DNA of 64,000 bases. Origin: an uncultured Tenacibaculum sp. (lineage in GTDB: Bacteria > Bacteroidota > Bacteroidia > Flavobacteriales > Flavobacteriaceae). Location: positions 1 to 64,000 of the forward strand of contig NZ_CANNGG010000005.1 of assembly GCF_947504135.1 (NCBI RefSeq), read 5' to 3'. Position numbers and translations under genes: made by a program. The notes under the pieces are model-generated. The model saw only the letters and a list, made by a program, of their open reading frames with translations. It did no database searches and was not told the DNA's origin. Numbering within the stretch: position 1 is the first letter of the stretch; every line of letters starts with the position of its first letter. Positions 7,858 through 17,528 of this stretch are shown here, piece after piece.

Positions 7858-8499
7858 ATGAAAAAAACAATTTTAGCTATTGCTTTTATAGCAATGGGAG
7901 CTGTTGCTTGTAAAACAGAGAAAAACAAAACTGCTGTTAGCGAAGAAAAAGAAGTAGCAAAAACAGAAAATATCATTAACGCATACAAAGCAAACGTTGC
8001 TGAATCTGTAGTTACTTGGAAAGGAAGTAAACCAACTGGTTCTCACAACGGTGTTGTAAGTTTAGAAAAAGGAATTTTAGAAATTGAAAACGGAGCTGTA
8101 AAATCTGGTGAATTCGTTATCGATATGAACACTATCGTTTGTGAAGATTTAAAAGCTGGAGACGGTAAAGAGAAGTTAGAAGGTCATTTAAAAAATGCTG
8201 ATTTCTTTGATGTTGAAAAGTTTCCAACTGCTAAGTTTGAAGTATCTGGTTCTGAAGTAAAAGAAGGAAAAGTTCACGTTACTGGTAACTTAACTTTAAA
8301 AGATGTTACTAAGAGCATTACTATTCCTGCTACTATTACTGAAGCTGAGGACGCTGTTACTTTTAAAAGTGATGTTTTTAGCATTGACAGAACTGACTTT
8401 GGTGTAACTTACAAGTCTAAGAAAATTGATGCTGCTTTAAAAGACAAGTTCATCAACGATTTAATGGAAATTTCTTTCGAAGTTAAGGCTAAAAAATAA
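7858..8499 (+). CDS. YceI-family lipoprotein
   Basis: 213 aa with a lipoprotein signal peptide (MKKTILAIAFIAMGAVAC, lipidated C18), followed by the YceI lipocalin-like beta-barrel domain. Typical features are VTWKGSKPTGSHNG, a central GHLKNADFFDVEKFPTAKF and the closing FGVTYKSKKID. YceI proteins bind isoprenoid-like lipids; their exact role is unsettled. ATG 7858 is preferred over 7795 because only the former gives a signal peptide and lies downstream of the promoter box. Confidence 0.9.
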   Translation: MKKTILAIAFIAMGAVACKTEKNKTAVSEEKEVAKTENIINAYKANVAESVVTWKGSKPTGSHNGVVSLEKGILEIENGAVKSGEFVIDMNTIVCEDLKAGDGKEKLEGHLKNADFFDVEKFPTAKFEVSGSEVKEGKVHVTGNLTLKDVTKSITIPATITEAEDAVTFKSDVFSIDRTDFGVTYKSKKIDAALKDKFINDLMEISFEVKAKK

Positions 8500-8519
8500 T
8501 TTTAGTTTTCTATAGAAAC

Positions 8520-8552
8520 TAAAAAGGGTTGACAATTGTCAACCCTTTTTTT
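8520..8552. terminator. Bidirectional terminator
   Basis: Perfect palindrome AAGGGTTGAC/GTCAACCCTT flanked by A and T runs, between the convergent yceI-type gene and lipB. Confidence 0.92.
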
Positions 8553-9255
8553 ATGCTTTAATAAATTCCTCTACTTCAAACAACTCTTTGAAATGTTTCA
8601 GAATTTTTTCTTTCACTTCTTCCTCCGGTATTTTTCTTCCCAATTCCACTTCCATAGAAGTTACTGCTTTACCACGAATTCCACAAGGAATTATATTATC
8701 AAAGTATCCTAAATTAGTGTTTACATTTAATGCGAATCCATGCATGGTTACCCATCTACTCGCGCGAATTCCCATTGCACAAATTTTTCTAGCAAACGGT
8801 GTTCCAACATCTAACCAAACTCCAGTTTCTCCTTCACTTCTTTCAGCTTTAATACCATATTCAGCAATTGTTAAAATGATAGATTCTTCTAACAAACGTA
8901 AATACTTATGAATATCGGTAAAGAAATTTTCTAAATCTAAAATTGGATACCCAACTATTTGTCCAGGGCCATGATAGGTAATATCTCCTCCTCTATTAAT
9001 TTTATAAAAAGTAGCTTCTTTTTCTTTTAGCTTCTCTTCATTCAATAATAAATTACTGATATCTCCAGATTTTCCTAGCGTATATACATGCGGATGCTCA
9101 ACAAATAAAAAATAATTTGGAGTTTCAATCCCCCCTTCACCATTCCTCTTTTCTCTTTTTAACGAAACTATATTATCTAACAAACTTGTTTGGTAATCCC
9201 ATGTTTCTTTGTAATCTTTTTTTCCTAGATCACTAACTCTTACTTTTTTATTCAT
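8551..9255 (-). CDS. lipB: Octanoyl-[acyl-carrier-protein]:protein octanoyltransferase
   Basis: Transfers octanoate from ACP to lipoyl domains, the first step of de novo lipoylation. Motifs: RGGDITYHGPGQIVGYP, KICAMGIRASRWVTMHG, and PCGIRGKAVTSM, whose Cys and Lys are the catalytic dyad of the family. 234 aa, full length. It is transcribed from its own promoter, which is embedded in a palindrome at 9275-9290. Confidence 0.95.
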   Translation of the reverse strand: MNKKVRVSDLGKKDYKETWDYQTSLLDNIVSLKREKRNGEGGIETPNYFLFVEHPHVYTLGKSGDISNLLLNEEKLKEKEATFYKINRGGDITYHGPGQIVGYPILDLENFFTDIHKYLRLLEESIILTIAEYGIKAERSEGETGVWLDVGTPFARKICAMGIRASRWVTMHGFALNVNTNLGYFDNIIPCGIRGKAVTSMEVELGRKIPEEEVKEKILKHFKELFEVEEFIKA

Positions 9256-9274
9256 AAATTAGGCGTCTAAATAG

Positions 9275-9290
9275 CCCTACAAAGGTAGGG
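9275..9290 (-). promoter_or_regulatory. lipB -7 box inside a palindrome
   Basis: On the minus strand TACCTTTG (9280-9287) matches the -7 consensus exactly. It is centred in CCCTAC-AAAG-GTAGGG, arms of 6 perfect bases. A repressor bound to the palindrome would occlude the promoter; no cognate regulator is visible nearby. Confidence 0.5.
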
Positions 9291-9338
9291 AAAATTAAAC
9301 TTTTACTGTTATATATAAGACTTATCAATAACTAAATC

Positions 9339-12293
9339 ATGTCGAAAAGAAACTCCCTTCTCATATTTTGCATTTTACTTTTTTCAACTTCTGGTTTGTT
9401 CTCTCAACAGATGTGGACGAAAACATCTAACGAAACAATTAGGCTTCAAAAAAAAGAAGTACTTGCTACTAAAGTTTCTCCGATTCAACACCTATTAATG
9501 AGGTTAGATTTAGAGAAGTTTACAAGTGTTTTATTAAACTCAAAAGCTAAGAACACTTCTAATGAAAAAGTAATAATGCTTCCTAATGCGAATGGAGATA
9601 TTCAACGCTTTTTAGTAAAAGAAACCTCATATTTAGCTCCAGAATTGTCAGCAAAATTTCCACAAGTAACATCTTTCTCTGCGCAAGGGATTGACGATAC
9701 TTCATCTACAGCTAAAATAAGTATTGGAAAAGATGGTGTGCATGTTATGTTATTCACCTCAAATGAGGGTACTGTTTATATTGACCCTTACACAAAAGAC
9801 CATAAAGAGTATGTCGTTTATAAAAAAGGAGAACTTGCTTCTTTAGAAGATGACTTCTCGTGTAAACTTGAAAATACTGTTCAAAAAAATAGTTCTTCTT
9901 CCTTACAAAGCAGAAATGCTAATGATGGAACATTAAGAACTTTTAGAACTGCTATTGCTTGTACTGGGGAATATGCACAATTCCACATAAATAATCAAGG
10001 TGTATTACCGACCGCTAGCGAAACAGAAAAAAAAGCTGCTGTGTTATCTGCTATGAATACTACGATGACTCGTGTTAACGGTATTTTTGAAAGAGATTTA
10101 GCCGTGAAAATGGTTCTTGTTAACAACAATGATGAGTTAATTTTCTTAGACGCTGAAACTGATGGATTATCAAACGATGATGCAAACTTCTTAATAGATG
10201 AAAGCCAAGTGAAATGTGATGCTATTATTGGAGACACAAATTATGACATCGGACATACCTTTAGCACAGGAGGTGGAGGATTAGCCCAATTAAATTCTGT
10301 GTGTGAAACTGGATATAAAGCCCAAGGAATAACAGGTAGAAGTCAACCAATAGGTGACGGATATGCTATTGATTATGTAGCTCATGAAATAGGGCATCAA
10401 TTTGGTGCTACGCATACATTTAACAACTCTTGTAGCGGTAACAGAAGTCCTATAACTGCTGTTGAACCAGGAAGTGGATCAACCATTATGGCTTATGCGG
10501 GTATTTGCTCACCAAACATACAAGGAGCTAGCGATGATTATTTTCACGCTGTTAGTATTGCTCAAATGTGGGAACACATACAAGGATCGGGTAGTTGTGC
10601 TAGTACTTCTAACACTGGAAATACCGCTCCTACAGCTACCGCAGGAAACAGTGTAAACATTCCTAGATCTACACCTTTTGTTTTAAAAGGACAAGCTACT
10701 GATGTTGACGGAACAGCTTCTTTAACCTATACTTGGGAACAAATTGACAACGAAATAGCAACCATGTCTCCATTAGCTACTAATACTGGTGGGCCAATGT
10801 TTAGATCTTTATCGCCGTCAAATTCTCCTGATAGGTATTTTCCTGCTCTTTCAACTGTGGTAAATGGAAGCACTTCTACTACATGGGAAGTTCTTCCTTC
10901 AGTAGCAAGAGAATTAGATTTTGCTTTTACAGTTAGAGATAACCATGCAGGAGGAGGTAGTACTGCAAGAGATGATATAAAAATTACCGTTGTAGATACT
11001 GAACCTTTTACAGTAACAAGCCCTAGTTCTGTAGTTTCTTGGGGAACAGGAGCTACACAAACGATTACTTGGAACAAAGGAACTTCTGACCAAGCTCCAA
11101 TCAATTGTGCTAGTGTAAATATTAGGCTTTCAACAGATGGTGGTCAAACTTTTCCAATCGTTTTAAAAAGTAACACTCCAAATGACGGATCAGAAAACAT
11201 TGTTATTCCTGATACCCCTACTACGTCTGCAAGAATCTTAGTAGAAGCAGCTGACAACGTTTTTTTCAATGTAAATAATACCAACTTCACCATTTTTCAA
11301 GCCGACCCTACGTTTTCAATTTCTAACACCACTGGTGATTTATCTGTATGTAAAGTAGCAACAAATGAGCTTGTTTTTAATTTTGATTACGTGGCTTTAT
11401 ATGGTTTTACTGAAACAATTACCCTTTCAACCACTGGAACACCAACAAACGCTTCAGCTACATTAAGCACAACAACTTTAAGCACAAGTGGTAATTTTAC
11501 ACTAACCTTAAATAACCTCGGTGAAGTTACCAATGGAGACCATACAATTACAGTCACAGCAACCTCACCAACAACTACAAAATCAGTAAATATTCTATTA
11601 AATGTGAATGACAGTTTATGTAATTCTTCTGGAAACACAGAGTCACAAATAAGTATTACAAATGTTACATTTAACGGTATTAACAATGATTCTAACAAAA
11701 CCAATGGCTATTCTGATTTTACAGCTATAGATACTCAAGTAGTACGAGGTGAAACTTACGAATTAACAGCAACCGTCAACGCTGCAGGCAATAGCAATGT
11801 AAATACTTTTGCTTGGATAGATTGGAATCAAAACTGTACATTCGATACTAATGAAACCTACGAAATAACATCAAACACTGTGAGTATTGCAGTTCCTGAA
11901 GATGCTCCGTTAGGTTCAGTAATTATGAGAGTTTCGGTAAAACCTGATTCAGATCCGAATTCTTGTGGATTAAATTTTAATGGCGAAGTAGAAGATTACA
12001 CTATTACCGTTGAAGAACAATTTGCAACTGACAACAGTTTATTTAAAGATCTCCAAGCATATCCTGTTCCTTCCAACGGTAGCTTAACGGTAAGCTTTAG
12101 AGTAAAAGATAAAAACGCTACCATTATCCGTTTATTTGATTTTAGAGGACGCCTGATTGAATCCCAAAAATTTTCAACAATCTCTAGTTCTTTTAATAGA
12201 GTGGTTAACTTTAATAAAGCAGCTAGTGGACTTTATCTTATGCAAATTGAAAATGCTGGAAAACAAACTACAAGAAAAATTACTATTCGATAG
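9339..12293 (+). CDS. Secreted reprolysin-like zinc metalloprotease, type IX secretion substrate
   Basis: 984 aa. Signal peptide (residues 1 to about 22), propeptide region, then a metzincin catalytic domain with HEIGHQFGATH (zinc ligands H349, H353, H359; general base E350) and a downstream Met-turn GSTIMAYAGIC. Ig-like and fibronectin-like segments follow (about 430-750), then a GEVED domain (NFNGEVEDYTITVEE). Last comes a C-terminal type A sorting domain (about 905-984: LQAYPVPSNGSLTVSF ... GLYLMQIENAGKQTTRKI) that directs export by T9SS. It probably degrades extracellular protein. It stands alone between lipB and a terminator. Confidence 0.93.
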   Translation: MSKRNSLLIFCILLFSTSGLFSQQMWTKTSNETIRLQKKEVLATKVSPIQHLLMRLDLEKFTSVLLNSKAKNTSNEKVIMLPNANGDIQRFLVKETSYLAPELSAKFPQVTSFSAQGIDDTSSTAKISIGKDGVHVMLFTSNEGTVYIDPYTKDHKEYVVYKKGELASLEDDFSCKLENTVQKNSSSSLQSRNANDGTLRTFRTAIACTGEYAQFHINNQGVLPTASETEKKAAVLSAMNTTMTRVNGIFERDLAVKMVLVNNNDELIFLDAETDGLSNDDANFLIDESQVKCDAIIGDTNYDIGHTFSTGGGGLAQLNSVCETGYKAQGITGRSQPIGDGYAIDYVAHEIGHQFGATHTFNNSCSGNRSPITAVEPGSGSTIMAYAGICSPNIQGASDDYFHAVSIAQMWEHIQGSGSCASTSNTGNTAPTATAGNSVNIPRSTPFVLKGQATDVDGTASLTYTWEQIDNEIATMSPLATNTGGPMFRSLSPSNSPDRYFPALSTVVNGSTSTTWEVLPSVARELDFAFTVRDNHAGGGSTARDDIKITVVDTEPFTVTSPSSVVSWGTGATQTITWNKGTSDQAPINCASVNIRLSTDGGQTFPIVLKSNTPNDGSENIVIPDTPTTSARILVEAADNVFFNVNNTNFTIFQADPTFSISNTTGDLSVCKVATNELVFNFDYVALYGFTETITLSTTGTPTNASATLSTTTLSTSGNFTLTLNNLGEVTNGDHTITVTATSPTTTKSVNILLNVNDSLCNSSGNTESQISITNVTFNGINNDSNKTNGYSDFTAIDTQVVRGETYELTATVNAAGNSNVNTFAWIDWNQNCTFDTNETYEITSNTVSIAVPEDAPLGSVIMRVSVKPDSDPNSCGLNFNGEVEDYTITVEEQFATDNSLFKDLQAYPVPSNGSLTVSFRVKDKNATIIRLFDFRGRLIESQKFSTISSSFNRVVNFNKAASGLYLMQIENAGKQTTRKITIR

Positions 12294-12313
12294 TGTTTTT
12301 CTCATTATATGAC

Positions 12314-12343
12314 AAAAAAGCGAGCTAATTAGCTCGCTTTTTT
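12314..12343 (+). terminator. Terminator after the metalloprotease
   Basis: Perfect palindrome AAAAAAGCGAGCTAA/TTAGCTCGCTTTTTT, 20 bases after the stop codon. Confidence 0.93.
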
Positions 12344-12414
12344 ATTTGATTTTTCATTCATTTTTAAATCTTCTTTCTTAATTCCTTTTTTTATGTAATT
12401 TTACCATCCCCTGA

Positions 12415-12429
12415 ACTGGCATTGCCAGT
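12415..12429. promoter_or_regulatory. Palindrome ACTGGCA-T-TGCCAGT upstream of the nucleoside kinase
   Basis: A 15-base perfect inverted repeat with a single-base centre, 31 bases before the kinase ATG and just after a weak -7-like box (TAATTTTA, 12396-12403). It could be an operator or a small hairpin in the 5' UTR; it has no T-tract. Confidence 0.4.
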
Positions 12430-12459
12430 AATATTAAAATCATTATTACACAAATAGTT

Positions 12460-13074
12460 ATGCACGTAGCAATTGCCGGAAACATAGGCGCAGGAAAAAC
12501 CACTTTGACTAAATTATTAGCAAAACACTACAATTGGGAGGCTCATTTTGAATCAGTTGATGAAAACCCTTACTTAGATGATTTCTACGGTGAAATGGAG
12601 CGTTGGTCTTTTAATTTGCAAGTATACTTCTTAAATAGCCGTTTTCGTCAAGTCTTAGAGTTACGTAAGTCAGGTAAAAAAATAATTCAAGATAGAACCA
12701 TTTACGAAGATGCTCATATTTTTGCTCCAAACCTGCATGCAATGGGACTTATGACTAACAGAGATTTCGGTAACTATTCTTCATTATTTGAATTAATGGA
12801 AAACTTAGTAACTCCTCCTGATTTATTAATTTATTTGCGTGCAGATATTTCTACTTTAGTAGGTCAAATACATAAGCGTGGTAGAGAATATGAAAACTCT
12901 ATTAGCATTGACTATTTAAGCCGATTAAACGAGCGCTACGAAGCTTGGATTAGTCAATACAATAAAGGAAAACTATTAATTATTGATGTTGATAATTTAG
13001 ACTTTGTAGACAATCAAGAAGATTTAGGGTATGTAATCGACAGAATCGACGCTCAAATAAACGGATTATTTTAA
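12460..13074 (+). CDS. Deoxynucleoside kinase
   Basis: 204 aa P-loop kinase of the dNK/dGK/dCK family, which phosphorylates salvaged deoxynucleosides. P-loop GNIGAGKT at residues 7-14; IQDRTIYEDAHIF contains the DR(T/S) substrate motif; KRGREYE is the arginine-rich lid. Substrate preference (dA, dG or dC) cannot be read from sequence. A second copy of this domain is fused to folK at 21481. Its 3' end overlaps the convergent methyltransferase gene by 9 bases, with no terminator between. Confidence 0.9.
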   Translation: MHVAIAGNIGAGKTTLTKLLAKHYNWEAHFESVDENPYLDDFYGEMERWSFNLQVYFLNSRFRQVLELRKSGKKIIQDRTIYEDAHIFAPNLHAMGLMTNRDFGNYSSLFELMENLVTPPDLLIYLRADISTLVGQIHKRGREYENSISIDYLSRLNERYEAWISQYNKGKLLIIDVDNLDFVDNQEDLGYVIDRIDAQINGLF

Positions 13075-13800
13075 TCCTCTTTTAAACTCACTTAATAGAA
13101 TAGCTGTTGCAGTAGCTACATTTAAGCTTTCAGTTTGTTGCAAATCACCAAATCTTGGAATGGTTAACGCCTGCTTTACTGTTTGAGCTATTTCAGGTGA
13201 AATTCCGTTAGCTTCATTTCCCATAACTAATACTGCTTTTTCTGGTAATGACGATGTGTATATATTCTCGCCGTCCATATCAGCAGTAAAAACAGGGAGT
13301 TTACTATTTGATAAAAAATCTTGTAAATCTACATACGAAATATTTACTCGTGTTAAAGACCCCATGGTAGACTGCACTACTTTTTGATTGTAACAATCAA
13401 CTGTGTTTTTTGAACAAACTAATTCAGTAATTCCAAACCAATCACATAAACGAATGATGGTTCCTAAATTCCCAGGATCGTTAACTCCATCTAAAGCAAC
13501 CATAAATTTACCTTGATTGATTTCTTTTTCCTTCGGAATTTTAAATAATCCTAAAACTTTATTCGGACTTTTTAGCGTACTTACCTTTTTTAATTCGTTT
13601 TCAGAGATTAATATTGTCTCACATTTTTTTGAAACTTCAAAAGATGCATCTACAGAAAATACGCATTCAACCTCTAGTGACGATGCTAACAACTCATTTA
13701 CCACTTTCACTCCTTCCGCAACAAATAATTGATGCTTCTGTCTATACTTTTTTTGCTGTAAACTAGTTATTATCTTTATGTTGTTTTTAGATAAGCTCAT
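13066..13800 (-). CDS. SpoU/TrmH-family RNA 2'-O-methyltransferase
   Basis: 244 aa. The N-terminal substrate-binding domain (KYRQKHQLFVAEGVKVV) is followed by the knotted SPOUT domain with the three motifs: LDGVNDPGNLGTIIR, VLVMGNEANGIS and IPRFGDLQQTESLNVATA. Members methylate ribose in tRNA or 23S rRNA (TrmH, RlmB); the exact target is not determinable. The gene is divergent from tamL. Confidence 0.9.
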   Translation of the reverse strand: MSLSKNNIKIITSLQQKKYRQKHQLFVAEGVKVVNELLASSLEVECVFSVDASFEVSKKCETILISENELKKVSTLKSPNKVLGLFKIPKEKEINQGKFMVALDGVNDPGNLGTIIRLCDWFGITELVCSKNTVDCYNQKVVQSTMGSLTRVNISYVDLQDFLSNSKLPVFTADMDGENIYTSSLPEKAVLVMGNEANGISPEIAQTVKQALTIPRFGDLQQTESLNVATATAILLSEFKRGLK

Positions 13801-13838
13801 TAAATTATTTTTAACACTCTAAAACCACTAAAAAATAG

Positions 13839-13846
13839 TATTTTTG
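13839..13846 (+). promoter_or_regulatory. -7 promoter box of tamL
   Basis: TATTTTTG, exact TAnnTTTG match, 25 bases before the ATG at 13872. Confidence 0.55.
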
Positions 13847-13871
13847 ATTCTTAATACGAGGCGTAAAGTTA

Positions 13872-16325
13872 ATGAAAAAACTTTCTTTCTTCTTTTTATT
13901 AGTAGTCTTATTCAGTTCGTGTAGCACGATTAAATATGTTAAAGAAAATGAATTATTACTGGCAAAAAACACCGTTTATATTGACAGTGTAAAAAGTTCA
14001 AGTGAAAACATTTCTGAATTACTAATACAACGTCCTAATGCCAAGGCTTTAGGAATGCCTTTATCGTTACATTTTTACAACCTTGGAAACCCTGAAGCTC
14101 CAAAAACACCTAGTGAGTGGGGAAAAAAGCATCAAAAAACTTATAATTTTATTAGCGATGTTTTTTCTGAAAAGCAAAGTATTTCGGTTGCTAAAACTTT
14201 CATAAGATTCAATAACTGGTTTTTAACTAGCGGACAAGCTCCTGTCATTATAGATGATAAAAAAACAAAAAAAACAGTAGAGAATTTAGGAGCATACTTC
14301 TTAACAGAAGGTTATTTTAGAGCAAAAGTATTTTCAAAAAGAGACACTATAGGTAAGAGAAAAGGAGAAATAAGCTATCATATAACCAAAGGAAACCCCT
14401 CGCTTATAGATACTATTAAAACTTTTATTACTTCTCCTGTTTTAGATTCTTTATATCAATCGACTAAAAACAATAGTCATTTAAAATCAGGAGCTCAATA
14501 TAAAGACAACAACTTCATAAAAGAAGCTAATCGATTGGTAAAACTTTTTAGAAACAAAGGTATTTATCATTTTAATGAAAACTACATTTCCTTTGAAATT
14601 GACACTTTAAAAAACTATGAAAAGTCAAATGTGGATGTAGAAATTTCAGAAAGATCAACCCCTTTTCAAGTTCAAAAAATTAAAAAAGTTAATGTTTATA
14701 CAGATTTCGCTTATAACAAACGTAATTCTAAACATAAGGACACTACAAACTATTACGGAATTGATTTTTATGCACTTCGTAAATTAAAATATAACCCTAA
14801 GTATTTATCTCAATCTATCTTTATAAAACCTAACACGGTTTATAGTGACTCTCTTAGAAATTTAACTCGAATACATTTAAGAGGTTTAAAAAACTTCAAA
14901 GCTACTTCTATCAGATATAATGAATTGAGTGAAGACGAACTGGAAGCTAACATTTATTTAACTCCTATCGAAAAATACACATTGGGATTTGAGTCTGAGC
15001 TATCTCGTTCTAATATTCGTAACTTTGATGTTTCTTTAAAATTCTCTTTAACTAACAGGAACACTTTTAAAGGTGCTGAAATCTTTAAATTTTCAACCTT
15101 TGGTTCCTATTTTAATTCAAACAATGGTCCTGGTTGGGAAATAGGTTCTGACATTTCATTAGAAGTCCCTCGTTTTATGGCTCCTTTTGGTTTGCACAAA
15201 CTAGTTCCTAAAAGAATGTTTCCGAGAACTAAATTCTATTCAGGTATCGGATTTCAAAAAAATATTGGTTTAGACAAACAAAATATTTCTGTTGGAATTG
15301 ATTATAAATGGGATTTTGACGCTAAAAAATCTATTCAATTAGAAATATTAAACACACAATACATTAGAAATTTAAATGTAGATAATTACTTTTCTATCTA
15401 CAATTCTGAATATCGAAAATTAGACGAAGTAGCCACAATTTTTGATCCTTCTTACACTTTACCAGGAAACTCAGCTGCGAATTTTAATCAAATAGTAGGG
15501 TTTATGAGAAATGTGCTTACAAACACTTCTTTTGCAAGCTCTAATCCTACCGAATATCAAAACGTACTTAACATTGCAAATAGATTTAATATTATTACCT
15601 CTGACTTCTTAATTCCTGAAATTGCTTATGGGTACACATATAACAATCAAGAAAGTGTTAAAGATGCTAGCTTTTCATTCTTGAAAATTAGGGTTGCTAA
15701 CTCTGGTAACTTCATGGGACTGTTATCTAAGAACAAAAATAGTTTAGGTCAAAAAACAGTATTTAAAATTCCCATAGCACAATATTTTAAAACCGATATT
15801 GAATATAAAAAATACTGGGATTTAGGTGATAATAACCTACTTGCACACAGAACTTTTCTAGGAGCAATTTTTACGTACAATAATTCTGAAATTCCGTTTT
15901 CTCGTAGTTATTTTGCTGGTGGCTCTAATGACATAAGAGCTTGGAGAACTTATGATTTAGGTCCTGGTACAAGAACTCCTGTATTAGAGTACAATATTGG
16001 AAGTTTAAAATTTTTAACTAGTTTCGAATATCGATTTAATGTTTTTGGCTCTCTTAAATCAGCTTTATTTGTTGATGCTGGAAATATTTGGGATATCACC
16101 AACTCTAGTTTAGTTGATGACCCTTCTAAATTTAAAGGAATCAAATCGATTGAAGATATGGCTGTAGGGGCTGGTTTTGGGCTTCGCTATGATTTTAAAT
16201 TTTTAATTGCCCGATTAGATTTAGGCTTTAAAGCACACGAACCATACCTTACTGGTAATAGATGGTTTAGAAACTTTAATTTCAGTAACTCAGTGTTAAA
16301 TATTGGTATCAATTACCCTTTTTAA
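13872..16325 (+). CDS. tamL: TamL-type outer-membrane lipoprotein (BamA/TamA superfamily)
   Basis: 817 aa. The signal peptide ends in a lipobox (LFSSC, lipidated C17), unlike classical TamA. POTRA-like repeats occupy roughly residues 25-370. A 16-strand Omp85 barrel fills the C-terminal half, including the conserved FAGGSNDIRAW segment and a final aromatic residue (GINYPF). In Bacteroidetes this lipid-anchored form, TamL, works with TamB in outer-membrane assembly or lipid transport. No tamB is visible in the window. The sequence lacks Cys-rich loops or enzymatic motifs. Confidence 0.85.
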   Translation: MKKLSFFFLLVVLFSSCSTIKYVKENELLLAKNTVYIDSVKSSSENISELLIQRPNAKALGMPLSLHFYNLGNPEAPKTPSEWGKKHQKTYNFISDVFSEKQSISVAKTFIRFNNWFLTSGQAPVIIDDKKTKKTVENLGAYFLTEGYFRAKVFSKRDTIGKRKGEISYHITKGNPSLIDTIKTFITSPVLDSLYQSTKNNSHLKSGAQYKDNNFIKEANRLVKLFRNKGIYHFNENYISFEIDTLKNYEKSNVDVEISERSTPFQVQKIKKVNVYTDFAYNKRNSKHKDTTNYYGIDFYALRKLKYNPKYLSQSIFIKPNTVYSDSLRNLTRIHLRGLKNFKATSIRYNELSEDELEANIYLTPIEKYTLGFESELSRSNIRNFDVSLKFSLTNRNTFKGAEIFKFSTFGSYFNSNNGPGWEIGSDISLEVPRFMAPFGLHKLVPKRMFPRTKFYSGIGFQKNIGLDKQNISVGIDYKWDFDAKKSIQLEILNTQYIRNLNVDNYFSIYNSEYRKLDEVATIFDPSYTLPGNSAANFNQIVGFMRNVLTNTSFASSNPTEYQNVLNIANRFNIITSDFLIPEIAYGYTYNNQESVKDASFSFLKIRVANSGNFMGLLSKNKNSLGQKTVFKIPIAQYFKTDIEYKKYWDLGDNNLLAHRTFLGAIFTYNNSEIPFSRSYFAGGSNDIRAWRTYDLGPGTRTPVLEYNIGSLKFLTSFEYRFNVFGSLKSALFVDAGNIWDITNSSLVDDPSKFKGIKSIEDMAVGAGFGLRYDFKFLIARLDLGFKAHEPYLTGNRWFRNFNFSNSVLNIGINYPF

Positions 16326-16371
16326 TAAACTACTTTCTATCAAAAATTTATCGCAACTTATAAAAAAAGTG

Positions 16372-16392
16372 TAGATTTGTTCCCTAATTTTG
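16372..16392 (+). promoter_or_regulatory. Tandem -7 boxes upstream of fbaA
   Basis: Two exact TAnnTTTG matches, TAGATTTG (16372-16379) and TAATTTTG (16385-16392), 13 bases apart and 40 and 27 bases before the start codon. This suggests two transcription starts for a highly expressed glycolytic gene. Confidence 0.5.
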
Positions 16393-16418
16393 TAACATAC
16401 AACTAATAAAAAATAAAG

Positions 16419-17477
16419 ATGATTAAACCTGGAGTTGCCACCGGAAAAGAAGTTCAAGCTATTTTTGAATTAGCTAAGCAAAAAAACTTTGCTTTGCCAG
16501 CTGTTAATGTCGTAGGATCTAATACTATTAATACTGTTTTAGAAACAGCTAAAGAACTTAACTCACCTGTAATTATCCAGTTCTCTAACGGAGGTGCTCA
16601 ATTTAATGCAGGTAAAGGCTTATCAAACGAAAATGAAAAAGCTGCTATTGCAGGTGCTGTAGCAGGTGCAAAACATATACATTTATTAGCAGAAGCTTAC
16701 GGGATTCCTGTAATTTTACATACCGATCATGCTGCTAAAAAATTATTACCTTGGATTGATGGTTTATTAGATGCAAGTGAGCAATTTTATAAAGAAACAG
16801 GAAAACCTTTATACAGTTCTCACATGATTGATTTAAGTGAAGAACCTTTAGAAGAAAACATTGAAATTTGTAAAGAATACCTTGCTCGTATGAGTAAAAT
16901 GGGAATGACTTTAGAAATTGAATTAGGAATTACTGGTGGTGAAGAAGACGGTGTTGACAATTCTGATGTAGATGTATCTAAATTATACACACAACCTGAA
17001 GAAGTAGCTTACGCTTATGAAGAATTAATGAAAGTAAGCCCTCAGTTTACTATCGCTGCTGCTTTTGGTAACGTGCACGGAGTTTACAAACCAGGAAATG
17101 TAAAATTAACTCCGAAAATTTTAAAGAACTCTCAAGAGTATATTTCACAAAAGTATAATGTACCTCACAATACAATCGACTTTGTATTCCACGGAGGTTC
17201 AGGTTCTACTTTAGAAGAAATTCGTGAAGCTATCGGCTATGGAGTTATTAAAATGAATATCGATACTGATTTACAATATGCGTTCACCGAAGGTGTTCGT
17301 GATTATATGAAAGAAAAATCTGCATATTTGCAGTCTCAAATCGGTAACCCTGAAGGAGATGATGTCCCTAACAAAAAACATTACGACCCTCGTAAATGGT
17401 TACGTGAAGGAGAACAAACTTTTAAAGCTAGATTAAAGCAAGCTTTTGAAGATTTAAATAATGTAAACACATTATAA
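16419..17477 (+). CDS. fbaA: Class II fructose-bisphosphate aldolase
   Basis: Zinc-dependent aldol cleavage of fructose-1,6-bisphosphate (glycolysis and gluconeogenesis). 352 aa, class IIA length. Zinc and substrate motifs: VILHTDHAAKK, LEIELGITGGEEDG, NVHGVY and DFVFHGGSGS, then NIDTDLQYAFT. Monocistronic or coupled loosely to accD, which begins 51 bases on. Confidence 0.96.
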   Translation: MIKPGVATGKEVQAIFELAKQKNFALPAVNVVGSNTINTVLETAKELNSPVIIQFSNGGAQFNAGKGLSNENEKAAIAGAVAGAKHIHLLAEAYGIPVILHTDHAAKKLLPWIDGLLDASEQFYKETGKPLYSSHMIDLSEEPLEENIEICKEYLARMSKMGMTLEIELGITGGEEDGVDNSDVDVSKLYTQPEEVAYAYEELMKVSPQFTIAAAFGNVHGVYKPGNVKLTPKILKNSQEYISQKYNVPHNTIDFVFHGGSGSTLEEIREAIGYGVIKMNIDTDLQYAFTEGVRDYMKEKSAYLQSQIGNPEGDDVPNKKHYDPRKWLREGEQTFKARLKQAFEDLNNVNTL

Positions 17478-17528
17478 AATTCTTTGAAAAAAGAAAAACC
17501 AAACAACTAAAGATTAAAAGACTAAATT

